The position numbers were made by a program, and so were the translations under genes. Below the pieces are notes generated by a model, which worked only from the letters and a program-made list of their open reading frames with translations, was not told the origin of the DNA and did no database searches. This document shows positions 57,893-64,000 of a stretch of DNA of 64,000 nucleotides, one piece after another. The stretch covers positions 16,255,001 through 16,319,000 of the forward strand of contig JAUCBN010000026.1 of the NCBI GenBank assembly GCA_035048815.1. The letters are read 5' to 3'. The stretch's first letter is position 1; each line of letters opens with the position of its first letter. Source of the stretch: Abelmoschus esculentus. Lineage: Eukaryota > Streptophyta > Magnoliopsida > Malvales > Malvaceae.

Positions 57893-60576
57893 GGTAAATG
57901 TGGATGCCTGATGGCTTATATTTTGGTCATTGAACCTAATTCCTGTTTGTCTGAACTTCAGACAAAATATCCATTTAACCTCGTAAGGTATCCTGATTTC
58001 TCTTTTAGTTCAACTGATTTATCGGAATTCTGGAAGTGTAAACAAAGTTTGTAATAGAGAGATTCTTTTTCCTTGCTGAGTTGTCTTTCTAAGATGTGTA
58101 ATAAAATTAAATATCGATAATTATATAAAATAGGATATTTTAGTGGAATTCTTTTTCATTTTTGACTTTCAAACGCTTTGGAATGCTGAATCCCACGAAA
58201 TTAAAGGGATTATTATGGTTTATAGCAACCAGCACTCAACGCAAAAAATTAAATAAATAAATGAAATTAACGAGAATTAATATTTTATAAAATAAATAAA
58301 TAATTTTAACTAAATTATATCATATTTTGATAAAAATAAATAAATATATCCTATTAAAATAATGAAACAATTTGTCAAATTAAAAGGTTGTTGCAAACCC
58401 TTTCTCCTATTGCTAGAAGTTGGTGATCTAACTAAAAATCCACACTTTTCCACCAAAATTGACCTTTTAAATATTTATTTAATTTTCATAGATAAACGGC
58501 ACTATATAATATTATATAAAATGTTTTATTTTATGACTTTTAGCGTTGCTTTTCGAATTGGACTAAATATATTAATTGAATCAAAATAAATAATTAATCA
58601 ATTTAATTGATAATATTAAAATGAATAATCAGGAAACATTAGATTATCAGGAATCTACAAGAATAGAGCAATATAGAAGAAAAATTTATTTTTTTAATTT
58701 AGTTATTATTAAATCAACCAATTTTCGATTAAGCTCCAAATCTATAAATAAATAAATAAAAGAAATGGTGTATTTATTATTTTCAAAATTTATTATCTTC
58801 GAGAAGTACGGAAACGTCATATTCAGTGCCACGACAAGGCGTCAATCTCGTTTGTTTGGTAGTGCCCAAATTATGACATCACATTAGGCAATTATTTATT
58901 CTTTACCAAAAACTTCAAACATAGCTTAATTAATTCCCATGTGTTATTTTATTAATGTTTTGATTTTAAATAATACAAAAAGTATTGATTTAAATTGTAA
59001 ATAATTTGATTTTATTTAAATTAATATTAAAGTTTTATGTACAAAAATCTCTTAATCGCCAAAATTAATATAATATAAATTGATCTGAATCGATAATAAA
59101 AGTTATACCATATAAATAAACTAATTAAACTTAAATCATCAAATAATAATAATATTTATTTTTTTAAGGAACTCTTTGTGGATTCTATGTTTATTATAAT
59201 AACTTAAAGGGTAAACTACTTAAATAAATATTATATTATGATTTTAGTCGTGATTTGATTATTTTATTTTTTAAATCAGTTAAATCACTATTAAATTAGA
59301 TTTAATACGATGTTCTATCACTAAAATCTAATAATACGTTGATGTGATAATTTTAAAAAATAACTAAAATCTAATGATACAGTGATGTGATAATTTAAAT
59401 ATATATAATTATATATTTGATTTCTATTATTTATATATTATTTAATTTAATTTTAAATTAATAAAATTAACATATTTTATTTTTTCAATTATCACATCAT
59501 ATACCGCATACCAATTTAACATATTTTATTTTTTCAATTATCACATCATCTTATCATTAATTCTAAAAATAATCGGTCATATTAAGTTTAATTATTTTAT
59601 TAAAAAATATAATAATCCAATCGCAATTAAATCTATAAAATAATATTCACATCTGTAGTTCATCTTAATTTAAATTAGTTTGGACTCTATACGTGTGATT
59701 GGGGAAGTTAGAACGACGATCTTATAAAATGATTAAAAAACAGTACAGTCGTTTATTATAAAAGTTATAAAAATTTTAGTAAATATTTTTTGATATATAT
59801 TAAAATTTTTAATTTTTATAAAATAATAATATATCTAATTTCTTAAAAAGTTATATTATTTCTCTTAAAAAATAAAAATTTTTGATATTAATATTCCTAT
59901 AAAAATATTTTTTTAATAAATACCAAAAAGTATATATATTAAAACTTTTAAATTTTTATAAAAAAATACTACAATATATATTTTAATATTTTTAGGCCGT
60001 ATTTTCTAGAATTTACCGCGTAACTGAAAAGGATGTGTCGAGTGTCGACCATTGCTTGAAAGGGTCCCACCTAAGAAGAAGAGGTCATACTTATCTGATT
60101 AATGAATAGGTACGGCTCAGGTGTTTCCGATAACCGAATCTTGAAATATACGACGACTCGAGTCCGTAGATGGTTGTGGTCCTGATGGAAAAGTAATTGA
60201 ATTGGACGGTTGAGATTTGAGATGAGCATTACGGAAGATCGTACGTCGTTTTTCAGTGCAAACTACAAATCCGAGACAAAAATAAAATACGGTTAGGTAC
60301 GTTGCGCGGTTCTCGTGTGCATGATTTTTCAGACTTATAATCCGATTTAATATTAATTTTAAATAATTCAAGAAATTAACAATTGTTGTTACGATTTTTT
60401 CAAAAAACTTTTAAATAACAAATGTTTTATTATATTTTTATTAATTTATTTTAATTCAAGAAATTAACAATTGTCGATTAATGGTGATTTTACTTTTTAT
60501 TTACTAATTTTATTATATTTTTATCTAATTTTATCATAAATAATTTTCTTTATGATATTTTTTATTTATTTTTTTG
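57893..60576. other. Intergenic spacer downstream of the PPR gene
   Basis: Bases 57893 to about 58110 are the probable 3' UTR. The rest is very AT-rich with no gene. A 32-bp direct repeat (ACATATTTTATTTTTTCAAT onwards) occurs at about 59469 and 59518. A 22-bp direct repeat (AATTCAAGAAATTAACAATT...) occurs at about 60366 and 60454. Confidence 0.6.
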
Positions 60577-63128
60577 ACATATTTCTGTCGCCAACTCTTT
60601 AAAAATACGATACGTGTGGAAAATAGCTTGACGATTGGTTTTAAAAAATCCGAACTTTATCGCTTTTAATCTTAAAAAACCCAAATTTTAGGAAAATTTA
60701 ATTTAAAATGATTTGGAGTCGCCACCGGCCATTTTGGTAGGCCAGACACCATAAAACAAACCAGAGATCCGTTAAAAACTTTGGGTTCAAGAGTCGGTTA
60801 CGTGTAAGGACGACCCTTACAAACGCCCAAAAAATGGTACCTTATTAATTTCACGTGGCATTTTGATACTTTGAAGATAGATATTAATTTAATTCTCCAT
60901 TGTTAATCAAACATTATTTGAATTGAGGATATCTTTTTGATTTAGAAATTACATCACCTTTAAACTTAGGTTGAACGAGACGTCCTCTAGATAGGAAACC
61001 TCACCCAAATTCAAAGGAATATAACTTCCGCCTCAAAAGGTCAAAAAAAAATGCATGACCGTTTTTATCTTGTTCATTTTAAGTTCTAATCCTACAAGGG
61101 CTCCATTAATTAAGTGTTAAATCCTATTTAAATTGCTAATGTCGCTAGTTATTTATCTATCAATTTTATTTAATACTAAACCTAAGTTATTTATCAAAAT
61201 TCTAGGTTTTAATAGCACACGAATTCGATACCAATGTACACTCTTTAGACCAACATCATGGTACGTCTAAACATCAGCCTCTTTAGTGTATCCGAGATAT
61301 AAGATTCAAATACCATTATTTACTAATTATCTCCCTATTTAATTAATTAATTAATTAATTAGAGCGACTAGTTCGAGAGGGCTCTAAATTAATTAACTAA
61401 ATGTTTATTAAGTGATCTCTCTAAAAATATGCCATGCGATACTCAAAATAAAACATAATTAAATAAAACGAAGTAAAGGAACTTGATATTTTTATTTAGA
61501 ACATGGGAGTACAAATTACACCAAAATTGTCATCATAAGTACAAAGGGACTTGCATTGGTAAAGATAGAAGGAAGAGTAATCGAACCGAAGGACGAATTA
61601 GATTTAATTGTGTAATTAATTTTAAAGTTTAAAATTTTTTAATTAAATTAATTATTTAATTAAATTTTCCTAATCTTCAAATTTTAATTAAAACCTAATT
61701 TGGTGAAAGCTAAGTTTTAAAGTTTAATTGGGGTTAATTAGATCTAATTAAATTAGGCTAATTTTAAGACTTATTTTAGAAATTAATTAAAATTAATTAA
61801 AATAATTAATTAAAATTATTTCCAAATTTTAAGAATTAAATTAAACATAATTAAAGTCTAATTTTTTAGGTTCTAGGGGTCAAATTAATCTCATATTAGA
61901 TCTAACTAGGTTAAATTAATTTTAAATTATCTTAAAAAATTAAATTCTAATTAGAATCTAATTAGAAGAATTTTTAAGTCTTAAAATTAATTTTTAAGCC
62001 TAATTAAAGTTTAAAATTAATTAATTTTAATCCAAGGGGTCTAATTTGGGTAAATAGGGACCTAATTGAGTGAAATCTAAGGGTTTAAGGGCCTAATTAA
62101 AGTTCTGGTGACTAAATTGCATAACAGTTCGAACTAAGGGAACTAAAGGGGTAATTAGCTCATAACTATTCAAAACGCACGGATCCGGGTTCAACCCGGA
62201 TCCGACCCGCGTACCTGACTGCCCAAAATGGCAACGTTTTGTCGTGGGATAAAACCCAATCCACCGAGTTGGCTCGGTCAGATAAACCGAGCCCCTGACT
62301 CGGTGGACTCAGTGGGCTTTTGAATCCTCTCGGCCTAACACTCAATTTCCAGAAAATATGAGGATTTTGGATCAAAATTCATTTGTTTTTTCTTGGTGTT
62401 CTTCATGTTCTTCCAAGAACATGAAGAACATGAAGAACAACCCTCAGAACTGCCGCACCGACCGCCCCTCGATCCGTTCCGCCATCGTTCGATGCCGCTC
62501 CGGCGTGTTCGCCGACCACCGCGAATCACGCCGGTCGTTGCCCAAAAGTCACCGGTGGCCATTTTCGACGCCGACGAGACCATCGGAAGCCCTAAAACGC
62601 CCTAAAAACGCCAGAAAACACTCTAAATCCTAATTTCTTCAATTCGAACACCCTAAAAAACCCCTAAACTACCCGGCCAAACCCAGAAAAACCTAACCGA
62701 AACTAAACAACTATTCCCCCAGGCTTCAACCGATTCAAACAGAGAAATATAGATTCCAAAACCGAAAACACTCACCTCAGATTTGATTGCTCCGATTAGT
62801 CTGCCGATTCCATCTCCGATTTCTGCCGATCAGATTCAATTCGAAAGCTCCTCTCTTCTTCTTGATTCAATTGATTGAATCCCCTTTAAAAGGGATTCAA
62901 ATCCAAGAATATTAACCTCACTCAAACACAACTCTATCCCTAAAAAATCTCAACACCCTAATCTAATCCTCAATTCATCAAACCGAAAATCCCTATGATC
63001 CCACGTTTCTGTTTTATCCAGATTTTTGATTTTTTGATTTTTTTTAAATTTTTTAAATATTTTATTATTTATATTTTTATTAATTATTATTTATTATAAA
63101 TAAAATTCGTGTCGACAATTTCAGACAC
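60577..63128 (-). mobile_element. LTR-like block, probable solo or truncated LTR
   Basis: Read on the minus strand, it begins TGTCTGAAATTGTCGACACG and ends in GGTGGCGACTCC followed, some 140 bases later, by GGCGACAGAAATATGTCA, so it has TG...CA ends. The TGGAGTCGCCACC block on the plus strand (near 60716) is common in plant Ty3/gypsy LTRs. Towards the 5' part (minus) is a GC-rich stretch (62160-62600) with a probable leader. I could not confirm a target duplication, and no gag or pol frame is present. Confidence 0.45.
62398..62429. repeat. 15-bp perfect inverted repeat (hairpin)
   Basis: GTTCTTCATGTTCTT (62398-62412), then CC, then AAGAACATGAAGAAC (62415-62429). It is followed by another ATGAAGAAC. 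It lies in the GC-rich part of the LTR-like block. Confidence 0.9.
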
Positions 63129-64000
63129 CATTATTTTGTATAATATAATATATAATATATAAATTTTGAGATAAATTATTCTTATTTGACATTATTATTT
63201 TGTCTAATATTTAAAGCTCAAGGACTTATTTGTAATGATATTTCAATTGCATGGCTAAAGAAGTATAAACTAACAATTGAATGACCTGAAATATATTTTA
63301 CCAAAAAAATCACCCCCAAAGTGAGATTAAGTTTTTTTTTTTTTTAATCTTTCACCAAATGTCTGTTTCAAACATAAAACCCTTACAAGAATGTGCGCAA
63401 AGGCAAGATCTTTCAACTTTTGTCGCATCAGAAGTTGTCCAAAAGATCTGAACACATCCAGATCAAGTGAACCAGTAAAGGCCAATCCTTTAAATGATAT
63501 AAAGCAAAGGAGAGGAGATTAATCCGCATAGGAGAGGAGGTTTCGGTAGGGGAGATTTTTTTTAAAGCTTAAAGCTGAAATCTACATCTTGAAAATATAG
63601 GGCCTTTAATTCTCCACTCTAGGATAGAAAAAAAGTTTATATTTTTAATATACTTTACAAAGGAGCCAGTTGTGAAGCTGAGCCACCATGGTTTTGTAAC
63701 AGGGAATCCAACGGCTCAGGAAAGATGGTAATGCTGTGCAAGCAAGGGGTTAAACCACCTCTGACTTGACTCTCTATATAACTACTGAGAATAAAGGGAA
63801 AGACAGAAGCAGATTACGCTTAAATGTCGGGTCCATCCCGCCATTAATGCAATTACTCTACTCCTCCTTCAAAGATTTCATCTCTCTTTAATTTGTAACC
63901 ATTATCAATATCAGCTTTGCCGGTTGCTTATACCTAGTACTATACGAGAAAAAAAATCAAGCTTTTTGATATAATCTGGTGAACCCCTGTCTCTGTCTCT
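63129..64000. other. Right-edge region, no gene assigned
   Basis: GC content rises after about 63350 and the sequence looks non-repetitive. A CTCTATATAACTACTGAG motif near 63770-63787 resembles a TATA box and could belong to a plus-strand gene whose coding part starts beyond the window. The ATG at about 63824 opens only a seven-codon frame. Confidence 0.35.

Noticed and set aside
62335..62633. Frames of 70-91 codons on both strands in the GC-rich part of the LTR-like block
   Set aside because: Arg/Ser-rich translations on both strands are typical of GC-rich non-coding DNA; no domain is recognised.

Overview
This is a nuclear segment of a eudicot plant genome. The evidence is multi-exon genes with GT-AG introns, long AT-rich intergenic stretches and plant-specific families (Dof, SIAMESE-related, POL-type PP2C, fasciclin-like AGP, P-class PPR). 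It also carries many MITEs, SINE-like elements and large solo LTRs. The best guess is Malvaceae (cotton, cacao, durian or similar). That guess rests mainly on overall protein similarity and on an LTR rich in GTATCGATAC palindromes, and it is an inference only.

Layout. A cytosolic HSP70 (minus, 112-2187, one intron) is followed by 4.5 kb of MITE-rich spacer and a Dof zinc-finger gene (plus, 6683-7709). A DHHC S-acyltransferase gene with 11 coding exons (plus, 9958-12454) has an unusually short cysteine-rich domain. After another repeat-filled gap comes XBAT31, an ankyrin-RING E3 ligase (plus, 18297-20890, 8 exons). Next is a frameshifted pseudogene of a plant-specific uncharacterised family (minus, 23206-24672), then an SMR-type CDK inhibitor (minus, 28588-29058). 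A solo LTR of about 3.95 kb (32900-36849) fills much of the next 10 kb. It is followed by an ENTH/epsin-like gene (minus, 38984-40185), a POL/PLL-type PP2C (minus, 42271-45277), FLA4 (minus, 50292-51578), TIM9 (plus, 54487-55571), an intronless PPR gene (plus, 56171-57892) and a second LTR-like block (about 60577-63128).

The genes are independent single transcription units with varied roles: chaperone, transcription factor, protein lipidation, ubiquitination, cell-cycle inhibition, endocytosis, phosphatase signalling, cell wall and mitochondrial import. I see no operon-like or biosynthetic cluster. The most unusual structure is non-coding. Inside the large solo LTR, about eleven short hairpins lie in tandem, separated by a CTTGTT-like spacer; their stem sequences differ while pairing is kept. 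About 1.3 kb further on is a cluster of GTATCGATAC palindromes. A second notable feature is a five-copy MITE-like family whose core resembles degenerate telomere repeat (CCCTAAA) and whose ends form imperfect inverted repeats.

Coding coordinates for spliced genes run from start codon to stop codon. Exon limits were read by eye from splice sites and reading phase; no alignment was run.
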